Of a DNA stretch of 64,000 nucleotides, positions 38,158 to 50,639 are shown one piece after another. The translations under genes were made by a program, and so were the position numbers. Source of the DNA: Sindora glabra (lineage: Eukaryota; Streptophyta; Magnoliopsida; Fabales; Fabaceae); contig CM035236.1 in the NCBI GenBank assembly GCA_020226215.1, positions 6,825,001-6,889,000 on the forward strand, written 5' to 3'. The notes under the pieces were generated by a model, which saw nothing but the letters and a program-made list of their open reading frames with translations, was not told the DNA's origin and searched no databases. The first letter of the stretch is position 1. Every line of letters starts with the position of its first letter.

Positions 38158-39800
38158 CATACAATTAGCTAGAACAAAATATGCCTACTAAGGAGCTTGG
38201 GGGGTTTATAATTTTGAAATGTGGAAAAAATAAATTCAGCTTGCTTAATGAAAAAATGCTACACAATTTATTCTGGGGAGAATAACTTATGGACGAAGGT
38301 TCTTAATGGCAAATATGGAAAAATATGCAAATGCCCCTGCATCTCCATGCTCAAAATGGTGACTCGATTGTGTGGAAAACAATTACTTCAGTCTAAGAGA
38401 ACATGATTTAAAGTATGAAATGGCATATTGGTTTTGATGGAAGGATTGAATTTTAAACTGACCATTAGACAAATTTAGAGCTTCCATTACTTAACTATGC
38501 TACTGCTCCTATTATAAATAAACAATTTTTTATAACGATAAAAGATTTTATGTTTGATGTAGATTGGGATTGGCCTTTTTTTTAAAGGCTATTCCTTATG
38601 AATATTGTTATTAAGTTTCAAACTATACATCCTCCTACAATGAATGTAAGGCAAGATACATTTGTCTAGGCTAGTTTTCCAAATTATGATTTTTTAACTT
38701 CTTCTGTTTATTCTCAATTGGCGGCTAAAGACTAGTGTAGAAATGATAAACTTAGAATTAAATCTAGAAAATTCTTGTCCTATAACACATCCAATGCTTT
38801 CTTTAGCAAGTTACCACAACAATCTTTTAACTAATGACAAAATGAGTAAATGGAGCCATGTTGTGAAATATTATAGCATATGCTGAAATAAAACAAAATC
38901 AATTTTACATCTGATTATAGACTATCCTGTGACATGGAAAATTCGGCAATAACTAGTTGACCTAAGGTGAATTTCAATGTTTGGAATGATTAATCTCTCG
39001 AATTAGTTTAATTTAAATCTATCTATGGACCTAAGCAAAACTTCTATGTGGCAAAGTAAATGGAGTATAACATAGGTAGAAAGTACTTGGTTTTGTTCGA
39101 ACTGGAGAAATAAGGAATTCATCAAATCAATTTTATGAAATCAATAAATCCACTAGCGGTAATTATTCCATAGGTGAAGGAACTTCATGATAAAGACATT
39201 TCAACTTTTAATGGATGCAAAAGAGTAGGAAGCATTAAAGTAAAGTGGTCTCCCCGTCCTTGTGAATAAGTAAAGATCAACTTAGATAGAATGATGAAAC
39301 AAATTAATAAGTCAGTTGGATGTGGTGGTGTTATAAATGATTTAAATGGGAAATGGTTAATGGGTTTTGCTAGACCTCTTGGTTATGGTACTCCTTACAT
39401 AGCTAAGTGTTAAGAAGGTAATTTGTGGCCTTAAAATAGCTTAGGACCTGGGATTTTGCAAGGTTTAACTTGAAGGTGATTCTAAAGTATTGTTTTACAA
39501 TCTGTCTAACCCTACTTATAATGTTAATCATTTAGTGCAAATTTTTCAAGACATACTTTATCTAGACTAGGAAGATCTCATTAAGCATACTTACTAGAAA
39601 AGAAATTCTTATGTAGATTAGATGATAGATTTTAATTTATCCTTGAAGCCGAGCACTTATCTATTTAACTAACTTCCTTCTCAGGTGTCCTTATTGGTTA
39701 TAGCCATGCATTAGAAGTCTCTAAGATTTGAGATGTAATTATTAGTTTGTTTTTTTAGGGGGCTCTAGCCCCCTTATTTCACCAAAAAATTAATTTTACA
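38158..39800 (+). pseudogene. L1-type LINE 3' end: RT thumb/zf-RVT and ribonuclease H remnants
   Basis: 5'-truncated non-LTR retrotransposon. At 38160-38400 it reads MPTKELGG, then KINSACLMKKCYTIYSGENN, LWTKVLNGKYG, the segment that follows the reverse transcriptase in plant L1 elements. At 39270-39500 the ribonuclease H-like domain reads KINLDRM, GCGGVINDLNGKWLMGFARP, LGYGTP, then LEGDSKVLFYNL. The end, near 39750, has the FFxGL...PP tail and a hairpin (39758-39773), then A-rich DNA. Many stops occur. The open frame at 38221-38406 is one surviving piece of it. No target duplication was found. Confidence 0.8.
39758..39773. other. GC-rich hairpin at the LINE 3' end
   Basis: GGGGGCT-CT-AGCCCCC, a 7 bp perfect stem with a two-base loop, just before the presumed tail. 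It overlaps the codons for the last residues of the ribonuclease H reading frame, so it may be a coding coincidence. Confidence 0.6.
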
Positions 39801-41889
39801 TTAAAGTAACAATTAAAATGTAAGAATGATTTTAATTACAATTTTGATCCCATAATATGTCTACTAATCATAATTTATTTCTTTATATATAATGTTTTAT
39901 TTTGACACTTCTAATATGATTAAATTAGTTGTAGCAATTTGTGTATTAGTTTAAGATTAATAATATATCTACTAGAATATAAGAACAGAACTGAATTCTG
40001 AATCATCTTTATTCATTAAAAAACTATAATGTTGTATCCAATTAACAACCATTGATTTTTATTTAAAATTTAATTTTAAGATCCTCCTTCATGCATGTTG
40101 CACTTTATAAACCCTAAAAAAATAATTGAAATTTTAATAACATGAGTAAAGAATATCTAACTACTATCTTCATTAGATTAGCACAAAATGTGTTTTTTAT
40201 GGATTTTTTAAGTAACAAAAGGATGCTAATCACCAAGCAATTAAAGCATTAAATCACCTACATAATTAGAGATTGCAAAACAAATTATAGAATTGGATCA
40301 ACATAGTCATACATGATTGGCCATGAGAAAAATGGACATTTATTCTTCAAGAAAAAAAAATATTAGCATCACAGGAAAAAATTCAAAAAAATAATAACTT
40401 TGAAATGATTGAACCATTAGCATGTGCCAAAATTGGACACATTACACTCTATTATATAAATTACCATTACCATATGTTGATAGGAAATTTTATGGTTAAG
40501 TCAAATGCACTTTTTAAAAAGAATAAAAATAAAATACTAACCAACCATTAGTTATGTAGAGCCAATGCAATGATAAAATGGTCATAATCATAAGCAAATT
40601 ATAGAGTAGATGTTGATATATAAGGAAATCATTAATTAATAAAGTTGACCATCCATCATTAAAATGGTGAAAATTTACAAGCCTGAGTTAACTGAGAGCT
40701 ATAATTATTCAACCTAGATTGAAAACTATGTATAATTTACCTCCAACATAATACAACATGATCAAACTATGAATTTATGACAATATAAATGTATAAAGAA
40801 CTTAATAATTAAGATTTAAACCTGAACATAGTAAGCAATGTTATATTAATGACATGTTTCTCATCATAATTGAATTTTCCTATAGGATTAGTTGCTCCAT
40901 TCATAAAAAAATTACCAACATCTATAATCAATTATTAATACATCTATAAACCACTTAAAATGCATGAAACAAAATTATAGCAAGGTAAACATGTGTTTCA
41001 TTGCATATATAGCTTTGAGACATCTTAAAACCCATTACATGAAGCTATACAAAATGTGAGTTATTTGTTTTACCCACCTAACATCATAGCCATGCAAAGA
41101 AAGCTCAACCGTAGGAGATCATTTGCCAAAATTTTGGATAAAAGAGCTCAACAGCTAACATATAATGCATGCAAATTAGGAAGGGAGGGCTAGGTCAAAA
41201 AACCTTGCAACTACAGTGCCACCCATAATAGCTATATTTTTATAAATAGTTTATTTGTGTGAGAGATAATATTGAAAGAAATATTTAATACATTAACTGA
41301 AAACAAAACTAAAAAAAAAAACACTAACAGACTTGTTAGAATTAAAACTTAGTAATAAAGTTAACCAAAACCCTATTAGGCACAACTAAACTTGTATAAA
41401 AGACTATCAATTCAATTACGATCCTCATCTAAAATATATGTTTTTGTAACAAAATTTTAATAATAGTATATATATTGATAAGTTACTATTTAGTTATTTA
41501 GTATGATGATGTTGCACAGTATAAGGAAATAAACATGTAAGATTTGAATGTTACAAATTAAATAGGAAAATTTTTCTTAGAGCATAGGGAAATTCATGCA
41601 CTGCCATAAAAGGATACTTATAGAAATCAAATAAAGATTTTAAAAAAGAATAAAGAAGCAATTATTGGAAAGAAGAAGATTAACTACCTCTTTAGAGATG
41701 GATTTCATATAACACATTTGATCATAGAAGAGTGGAAGAGCAAAATAATGTATTTATCATGTGTGTTACTTGAAACTCTAACGTTTGATATATGTTGTAA
41801 TCCAACAAAATTAGTTAAAGAAATATTTGAGAAACCTATTTCTTGCCTTAAGCTTTCACTTATCTTATCTCTTGTTCTTGGCCTTGATG

Positions 41890-41983
<94 letters not shown>

Positions 41984-44915
41984 TTTTAGGCTTAAGTACA
42001 TAAAGATGCATTAGAAGTGTCTTAAACACCAGTAAAATAGCTAAAATATCATCACTTGAGTTGATAACGATGAAGTACCATGCATTTGCAAATCTAATTC
42101 ATCTATACATTATTATTGCAACAAAAAAATGAACACATACTATCTTTATTTAGCATCAAACAAATATGACCATCACCCAGTGATGTATAATGATGTATCA
42201 TCAATGATCTATCATTTATAGAAATGTTAGAAAATTGATACTAGTTTTAGACCTCTAAGATTAGCTATCACAATTTCAAAAAAACTCTCCTTTAAATTGG
42301 ATAATAGTCATTTATATTCTAACCAAGATTCTTATCTTATCACTTATGTTATATACAACTAGTTTCATATTCTAACCTTTTTAACCCTTCTATAATTTAA
42401 AAACACCTTTAATCAAGAAGAATAAGTGTACAAATTAATAATGAATGATAATAAATTGTGTATGTAATTTTATATATTATATTAAAACCAATCAAATTCA
42501 TTATATAGTTAATGCAAATGCTATCAACATTGAAAAAATTATGAGATGTAATGATTATAGTAATAAATTTCCTTAAACATCACACAAGTGAAGCACAACA
42601 CATACTACATTATTTTCATGGATAAAAAATACTACAACTTTCTTTAACCTGCATGAATAAAATTATGTGCTTGTTTTGACATAAGAAGAAGCAAGTTATA
42701 TAATTTAACTAACATATGTTGATTTTGATTGCATATACAATAGACTAACCTTTACCAAGTATAATAAGTATACTTACTTCATAATATATTATTTTTTAGA
42801 CACATAACATCACTTGAGAATAGTTATATTTATTTGTTCTAATTTCTTTAGTATTGCTGAAAATGGTGATAGCTTGCCATATATAGAATAACCTGTAGAA
42901 ACCTACTTATAGTTTTGATATTTATATCCTAAGCATACAAATTATAAGTTTTGGCATTTAGGTTTATATTAAGTCAACATTAGAGTAACATACATGCTTA
43001 AAGAAGAGGCTATATAATTTTCTGAACAATTTTGTCAAGGAAATCAAACTATCACTCACTCCACATTTTTTAAAAAATGAGAACATGAGATCAACAACAC
43101 TCACTTAGACAAAAAATCAAATAGTCAGAATGCATAATTTAAAGCTTTTTAAGCAAGAATTTTGCAAGAATAATACAATTGAAGTTTTTTATTCAAACTT
43201 AAAAGGATAGATTCTATACTTACCTATTTTCTTTTCTTGATGCCAAAATAAAGCAATTAATGGTACAATTAATAACAAAAATTCATATACCTTGCCACTA
43301 TTGAGGCCTTTAAGAATTTCAAATGAATTAGTTGTAACATTAACCAACCATAAACTGTGAAAGTGGCACCAAAAGAAAAATGAAATATAAGAAAGTAAAG
43401 AAGACATATATATAAGAAATATAGTATTAAAACACATCTTACACATGAAAAATGAACTAAATGAGTCAAAAATTGAATGGTTTAAAGGATCATCTTGGGT
43501 AGTCAAATAGTCAGAACATTGAAACTTACTTCTGGGTACAACTAATCTTGCATTGGTGATATTAAAAATTATGTGCACACAAATTAGATGAGTTAACCTT
43601 AATAGTAGAAAATTGAAAAACTAAAAAAAGTGATTAAAAAATTTACACATAAAAGCAAAAATTATTTTCCTTTTTAGCTTACTAACTTTTTAAATAGCTA
43701 TAAGAAGACCACCGTTCCCTGAGTTATTGATTAATCCAATTTTGGTAGCCAAAGTTAATCTCATTCCAAAGTACCAAAAACCTCCTTTTGTTCATGATAC
43801 ATTTGTAGAGTTCACAACCAACTATGTTAAGCTTTAATTGTTATTCTTATACATGTAAGCCTTACCTAGAAATAAAATTATAAGCCAAAAGATTTTGCTT
43901 TCTAATCTGCATTAGGAATTTTTGTACTAGGTATCTTCTTTGCTTGTAATTCTCATGGAAAAGTGCAATTTTTAAGCACTTGGCTATTATCCTATGTGTT
44001 TTGAATGCCTTCTGGCCTAGAATTAATATATTTTAGTTAAAACCATTACGGTCAAAGAACAAAGAAATGAGATATCTCATAATAGTTGACAAACTAAGGT
44101 AACTATAGGTTTAACTTATATTTATGCTAATATGAATGAAATTAAGTAATTTTCAAGCTCATTTCTATCAAAAATGGTGGAAGAGAATGTAAAAGAAATT
44201 CATTTTAATCAAAAGATATTTACAATTTCTAAACATATACACAAAGATGATATACATTAAGCAACCTAACCAATAGTAGAACAAACTATTTAATCAATGC
44301 TAAATATAAGAGAATTCATTTGCTTAACCTTCAACAAAGATGTAAGAAAAGAAGACCACCAGTGAATGTGGAATTAAAATTTGGGGTTTCATAAACCAAG
44401 TCCTTAAGTAACTTCAATGATAAAAAATACTAATAAATCAAATCAAAGCATTATTAATAGATGTGAACTTAGTTTTATATAAGGGACAACTTTTAAATGT
44501 TTCACAAATATGTTTAAGAAATAAGTCCTAAAATAAAAATAGGTGTACATTAACTTAGTTAACATAAACCATTAAGCAAGAGCATCTAAGAATTTTTAAG
44601 CATCCTAAAACATATGGAGTTTATTTATCATTGATTTTCTAAAGTAAGTCATGCACCAACAAATTTCAAACAATAATATGATCAATTGATATCATGAGAC
44701 AATAATCAAATAGTTTGAAGGCAATGTTATATAATCATTATATGGACAAGCCAAATACAAATTTCATGACAAAAAAGCTATTACTGACTCAAAAATAACA
44801 AGATAAGAATCAAACAACAAAGGATTGGGGTTAATAAACAATAAAATCATATGTAGAAATATGGGTATACTTGCAGATTAGGAAAGACAACAAAAATAAT
44901 AAAAATATAGGCATA
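39801..44915. other. AT-rich DNA, no gene recognised
   Basis: No recognisable coding sequence. It contains the long (TA)n array at 41892-41980. The open frame of 129 codons at 43189-43578 (- strand) is hydrophobic in part but carries no motif I know and has no supporting exon structure. I regard it as chance. Confidence 0.4.
41892..41980. repeat. Long (TA)n microsatellite, about 44 units
   Basis: Uninterrupted TA dinucleotides for 89 bases. The tyrosine-isoleucine runs in the open frames on both strands here are artefacts of this array. Length in an assembly may be inexact. Confidence 0.95.
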
Positions 44916-44923
44916 CTTGCAAA

Positions 44924-45520
44924 TAGGGGTAGGCAAAATGTCACAAATCGATTTAAACTAATCGAACTATTTTACATTCGATCGGTTTAAATTAGTTGAT
45001 TATAATAAATAGTTAGATTAGATAATTATTATTTGCTTTCGATTGTTTTTAGTCGGTTACAAGTTTGAAAATTTTGACCCATATTAAACAATAACTGACC
45101 GAATTGTTGTAGAGTTTAAAAATCTACTTTAATCTTAAAATTTTGCTCTGAAATATCTCTCTCTTAAAAAAAATAACTCAATACTTATCCAAATCTAAAT
45201 TTGTCTCACCAAATTTTAAATAAAATATAAGTGTTAAAGTATAGAAATTAGGCAAAATTTATTTTAAATTGTTCATTTTTCTCTATTTTATTTGAAATGT
45301 GAAAGAATAGAAGACTTGTAAACTTTCCTAAATACTAAAAAAATTAAAATAATTAACTATTTTAAATCACTTTCAACCGTTTGTAATTGATTAATTCAGT
45401 TAACAACAGTTTAAATAATAGTTTTGATCAATTATGGTATATTTAAGGAGATGATCAGTTTAAAATAATTAATTAATTTACAAATTGAAACCAACTGAAA
45501 CCAAAATTTATTCACCCATA
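44924..45520. mobile_element. hAT-type non-autonomous element with perfect 8 bp target duplication
   Basis: The left end reads TAGGGGTAGGCAAAAT; the right end on the reverse strand reads TATGGGTGAATAAATT. The element is flanked by CTTGCAAA at 44916-44923 and at 45521-45528, a perfect 8 bp target duplication as made by hAT transposases. It is 597 bp long with no open frame, so it is a MITE-like derivative. The subterminal regions are rich in ATCGATT/AACCGA-type words. Confidence 0.8.
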
Positions 45521-45529
45521 CTTGCAAAT

Positions 45530-46101
45530 TAGGAAAGACAACAAAAGGAAAAGTGAAAATCCAATAATATCATAGGTCAATTTTTGCATGCAATTTTATT
45601 TCTCACAAATCATAATGAAGAAAACTAAATTAGCAATGAATCTAAATTAAAATACCCTACAAAGTAAATGATGTGCATTAAAACAAAAATAAAGAACAAA
45701 TAGAAAGACTATCGAAAAAAGAAGCCACAATACCCTTCTCTCACATACCTATTGAAGAAAATGAATATTAAAGAAGAAGATAAGAACATGAAAGTAGCAA
45801 TTCTTAAAATAAATAGAACAAAAACTCATTGTACTATTTTTACCATGGTTACTAAATTGAGCATCAAATTTTGAAATTTTTTGAAATGGGATTTGTAATG
45901 AATTTAGGAGAAAGAAAGACCGGAGAATTTGTGCTTTCCTTCTAAGAGAAGTTAAAGAGAGGCAAACAATTCCATTGAAATCAAGCGTATTAGAAGAAAA
46001 ACAAATAAAAAACAAGACAAAAATGGAAAAATAGCTAAGCCTAAGCAATTCATTAGCCAACAATTATTCAAATAAATAGAAGCCCACATAACTTATAAGT
46101 G
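45530..46101. other. Non-coding DNA between two elements
   Basis: The open frame of 104 codons on the - strand (45749-46063) has no recognisable motif. Nothing else was identified. Confidence 0.4.
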
Positions 46102-47180
46102 GCGTTTAGTTCGTAACCTTACATTCTTAGGAAAATATACATTCGTAAGAATGTGATTTCTAAAATTTAATTAATAGAAATGTAACATTCTTATATTTGA
46201 TTCACTATAAATTTTTCTGAGAATATTTTGTCAAATTTCTAGATATATTATATTATTATATTTTGTTCATACTTAATATTCAATATTCTTGGGAATCTTG
46301 AGATGATTTCAAAAATATCCTTATCAAATTTTTATTATAAAATATAATATAGTAAATCATATTTTTATTTAAAATTACATAAATAATAAAAATATTTTAA
46401 CACCTAATAAATTAAATTTTAATATTTAATATCTAAAAATTCATTAATAAATTTTATTATATTTTAATATTTTATACTTTATTATTATAATTATTAGTGT
46501 TATTATTAGATCAATTTTCAAAATAATTTATTTAATTTATTATCATAACATTAAATATACTTCGTATTTCTTTTTTTATAAAATTATAAATATTCATAGT
46601 TAAATTATTTTTATAATTATATTTTATATTAGTATTAAATTTTATATTATAATTTATTTTCTAATATAAAAATATTATTATTTTATATTTTTTTATATAA
46701 ATATGCCTTTTTTTCAAAACACTTCAAATTTGATGTATTATTTTTTAATGAAAAAACTCATATGTTTATATAATTATATTAAAATAATCTTCCAAATATT
46801 AGAAACAATAATAGAAAAGAAATTATAGTTAAAAAATAATATTATTGTATTTTTTAATAATAAAAAATATTTTAAAATTAAAATGATAATTATTTTTAAT
46901 TTAAATTAAAAATTATTTGATAAAGTAATAAATAAGAAAAATAATTAAATATGAAAATAATTTTATCATTTTATTTTAGTATCAACATTTCCATTTCATA
47001 AGAATCTAAGATTTCCACTTTCTCTCGTAGGAATATTTTAAGAGAAATTTAAGTTAGAAATATTCTAAAAAATATGACATTCTTTGGTATTTTTTTTCAA
47101 ACATTGGTCTAAATATAGAAATATAATATTTTTCTAAAATATTTTTAGGAATGTTAAAAATATTTTATAAATCAAACGCT
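46102..47180. mobile_element. TIR element family A, copy 2 (no nested insertion)
   Basis: Starts GCGTTTAGTTCGTAA and ends TTATAAATCAAACGC, imperfect terminal inverted repeats. It is collinear with 25620-27448 except that it lacks the 513 bp hAT-like insertion and the 29 bp duplication. No coding capacity. Confidence 0.75.
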
Positions 47181-47795
47181 ACGTCCAACACCACTGCATT
47201 AGCCGAAATCGACGGCAAATTTAACGAGAAAAAATTGCAATAGAAGTTAATGCATGGTAGGAAAAAAAAACAAACATAAAGCTGCACAAAAAAACGTTAA
47301 ATTTGCAGTTGGATGGAGATTTTTTTTTTTCGAGAAGCTATAGAGCGAAGTAAGAAAACATTCAAAAGTAAAAAAGCAAGAAGAAATGAATTTTGGGGTA
47401 GAAACGACCAAATCACGCAGCCAAATGAAAATTTGATGGGAAAACATTGAATAAGATAATATTCTTTTGAAATATTTTCAAAAATATTAAAAATATTCCG
47501 TGAATTAAAAGTCACTTTTATCCAATACTGCTACAGTAGCCAAAATTGACAGCAAATTTAACAGCAAAAATTGCAGTAGAAGTTGATGCATGGCAAAAAA
47601 AAAAAGGCAACCATAGAACTGCACAAAAAATATTAAATTTGCATTTGAGTGGAGAATTTTTTCGAGAAGCTACACAGTAAGGCAAGGCAAGAAACATTCA
47701 AAAGCAAAAAAGCAGGAAGAAATGAAATTTTGGGGTAGAAAAGACCACATCACGCAGCCAAGTGAAAATTAGGCGGGAAAACATTGAATAATAAA
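47123..47795. repeat. Tandem duplication, two units of about 335 bp, containing the 3' end of family A
   Basis: Unit 1 (47123-47455) and unit 2 (47456-47795) share in order ATAATATT, AAATTTAAC, TGCA.TAGAAGTT or TGCAGTAGAAGTTGATGC, CTGCACAAAAAA, TTCGAGAAGCTA, AACATTCAAAAG, GGGGTAGAAA, CACGCAGCCAA and GGGAAAACATTGAATAA. The first 60 bp of each unit is the terminal part of family A, so the duplication happened after or with the insertion. Confidence 0.85.
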
Positions 47796-47799
47796 ATGA

Positions 47800-48800
47800 C
47801 AGGTGGCAATAGAATAATGTGAGTTGTGTAAGTAAATGGATTATTGGTGCGGCGATGGAGAAGCTGCCATATACCACTACGGTAATATTGTCGTGACATT
47901 ATGTTTCACGCATTTTTAGCAATTAAGGGTTTGTTTTCGATTTTTAAAAGTAATTTTTATTTTTTAAAAATAGAAGAATCTATTTAGAAATTATTTTTAA
48001 AATTTATTTTTAAAAATTATAATTTTAAATATATAATTTAAAAATAAAAAATTAAAATAACATTTAAATATTTTCAAATTTATTTTCTTATTTTAGATAT
48101 CAATTTTGTAATTAAATAACTTTTTCATTTATAATATCTACTACCATATATTTTTATTTTTTCAATTTCAAAATAATTTTTAAAAATAAAAAAATAAAAA
48201 TATATTTAAATATATTCAAATATATCCTTGTCTATCAATAATTTTTTATACGATATGAATATAATATATTTATATAAATTTGGATTAATATATCAATTTA
48301 TTTCAATTTTTATATTAAATATTTAAAAATAATTAATAATTAAATTATAAATTAATATATATGATAAAATTATACATTTTTTTATTTTATTAAAATAATA
48401 ATATAATTTAAAATAATATGTTATTAATAAGTGAAAACATTTTTATAAAAATAATAAATAATTAATTTAATTATAGATATTTCTTTAATTAAAATTATTA
48501 AATAAATTTATTATTTTAATATATTTGATAAATAAACAATATTGATGGATATAAATGACCGTCCCTAATTAATATTGTTTTTTGGAATCCAAGATCACGT
48601 GGCAAAGGATGACCCATGGAGCTTAATTAATCGGGGCTGTCCACACTGAAAAATAACATTTTAGTTAAACGAAAATTTTAGTTTGATTAGAGAATTCAGA
48701 TTCAAGCTCATTGGGTTAAAATTTTATTAGGTGGGCTTCATCATTTAATGTGATTCTATCCAAATTAGTATTAAATAGTTATTGTACCCAAAAAAAAATT
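47800..48800. other. Very AT-rich DNA, nothing identified
   Basis: Mostly A and T runs from 47940 to 48540. No coding or repeat structure was recognised. Confidence 0.5.
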
Positions 48801-48819
48801 AGAAAAGACGATGACGGGT

Positions 48820-49170
48820 TTATGAAATTTCAAATGACCCCGGAGGATAACACCCCCTTTTGTATTTGGTTTGGTGACTGGGCACTGTGAAAGGCAACAG
48901 TTTAGGGTTCCTTTCCCCCGGAGGTTGACTTCCCTCGAATCGCACCCACGATGGAGCCAGCAGACGTCCTCTCATTTTTTCCTGAAGAAGATATGATTCT
49001 TTCGTATCATAGCTTCTTGTTCTTAGATTTTTTTCTGGTGATAATTTCGAAGTTTGATTTTTACTGAAGCTGGAAGTTAGTGCATGCTGTAAAATTTGAA
49101 TGATCCTTGCTATTAATACGACCTGGTTGAGTTGAGTTATGTATTTTGCTGTGAGTATTGTCAAGCTGGT
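48820..49170. other. GC-richer island of unknown identity
   Basis: Base composition is clearly richer in G and C than on either side, with words such as CCCCGGAGGAT and CCCCCGGAGGTTGACTTCCC. A + strand ATG at 48951 opens a frame starting MEPADVLSFFPEED of about 38 codons; the - strand holds a 114-codon open frame (48820-49164). Neither matches a family I know. It could be a 5' exon or UTR fragment carried with the ligase relic downstream. Confidence 0.35.
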
Positions 49171-49506
49171 CTTTCATCTCTTCATTAATTTATAAGTTTC
49201 AGCATATAAATCATAGAGGAAAGCCTTATGTGCCTTATTTCATGCTTTGGTTTTTACTTCATCAATTAATTGGCAAAGTTACATGAGTACTCAAACTAAA
49301 AATTAATTTTTGCGAGTTTAAATTATATTGTAAAATGAATAAGTGTACCCATACTACATTGAAAAAACAAGAATGACTATTAGGGGAATAAATTATTACT
49401 TTCATGATGTGCAGACTCTCTATTAGTCATAAGTCTATATGGTATCTACTACGCTGTTGTTAGATACATCTTTCGAACATTAAGAATCGTCCGATGTGTC
49501 TTTCAG

Positions 49507-50574
49507 ATTATTTTAACAGTCCAGAAGTGACAGAACTGATCATTGATGATCGACGTTGCGTACATGCAGGGGATCTTGGATATTTTGATAATAAGGGACA
49601 GCTATTTGTGATATATTGGATTAAAGAGCTCATCGAGTGTAATATCAGGTAACCAACCACTTTCTCACAAGTACCCTCATTGGTTTGTCTTATTTCTGTA
49701 TATCCTATATAGCTCTCAATATATGTTTTCTTATATATTAGTTGCTAATCATTTTGAAGTGCTGGAATTTCAGTAATTGCCTATTAATTTACTTTTACAT
49801 TCGATGGTTAACAATATAAAATTGTACAAGATTTGATTTGCTGTTTCTTGTTAGCATCTACTTATGATGCCTAGTAATTACATTGATGATAAAAGCACGA
49901 GGTTAGAAATCACCTTTAACATCTAAAACATGGACATTTTTCTAAAATAATATTATCATTTGTCAGTTGATGCCAGCAGAACTTGAAGACTTGCTGATTT
50001 CTTACCCGGAAATAGCAGATGCCAGTGCAATACCGTAAGTCATATTTTCATGTCTAATCCAAACTCGTACTTATAGCACTTACATTGTATAACTATCCCT
50101 TTATCCCAAAAATTAAAAAAATATGCCAACTGAGGGTCAATTCCAAAATTAGAGTCCTAGATGCCAGAGTTGGTGAGGTTCCAGTTGCTTATGTACTTCA
50201 CTCCCAACAGCTTGATAACAGAGAAAGACATCCAGAATTTTATGGCACAACAGGTAAATTATTTAGCATCTGCTGCATCATTACTGAAAATAAGGCTAAG
50301 TAGATGCGAGTTGCAAAAAGATGAAAACAAAGAAATCTATGATATTACTTGGGTATATGAGTGTGTGAATAGTGCAGTAATGGCATAACAAAAAAGATTC
50401 TATAGAGCAAGATGATATTTTTGGAGGTTTGAAATTTTCTTTGCTCTTGATTTTGTTCTTTTGTTTGTTTAGGTTGCACCATACAAAAGGATAAGATGAG
50501 CGACTTTTAAAGAACAAATTCCAAAGTCATCCACAAGATAGATATTGCAGAAAGATCTCATCCAAATTGATTGA
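49507..50574 (+). pseudogene. 4-coumarate:CoA ligase-like (adenylate-forming) 3' exons, pseudogene
   Basis: Only the C-terminal part of an acyl-activating enzyme is present; the ATP-binding N-terminal 400 residues are missing. Exon 49507-49648 reads YFNSPEVTELIIDD, then HAGDLGYFDNKGQLFVIYWI, KELIE. Exon 49967-50034 reads MPAELEDLLISYPEIADASA. Exon about 50156-50253 reads VGEVPVAYVLHS, then in another frame LITEKDIQNFMAQQ. Exon 50473-50574 reads VAPYKRIR, stop, ATFKEQIPKSSTR, stop, ILQKDLI. Introns keep GT-AG ends. Damage: the VDRIKE hinge reads IYWIKE, four bases are lost before the KGxQ segment, there is a frameshift near 50202, and TGA (50497) and TAG (50539) stops occur in the last exon. 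The retained introns indicate a truncated genomic duplicate. Confidence 0.85.
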
Positions 50575-50639
50575 CAAAAGAATCAAGGTTATAGAATAGC
50601 CTTCAAAATCCTTCATCAACCCTATATAAGAAAACCAAT

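Noticed and set aside
41705..42014. 98-codon open frames on both strands with long Tyr-Ile runs
   Set aside because: They are produced by the (TA)n array and lack any other support.
43189..43578. 129-codon open frame on the - strand
   Set aside because: No recognisable motif, no exon structure around it, and biased residues as expected of AT-rich chance frames.
43189..46063. Possible CRISPR-like or phage-like content
   Set aside because: No regularly spaced identical repeats with unique spacers were seen, and the sequence is plant nuclear DNA.
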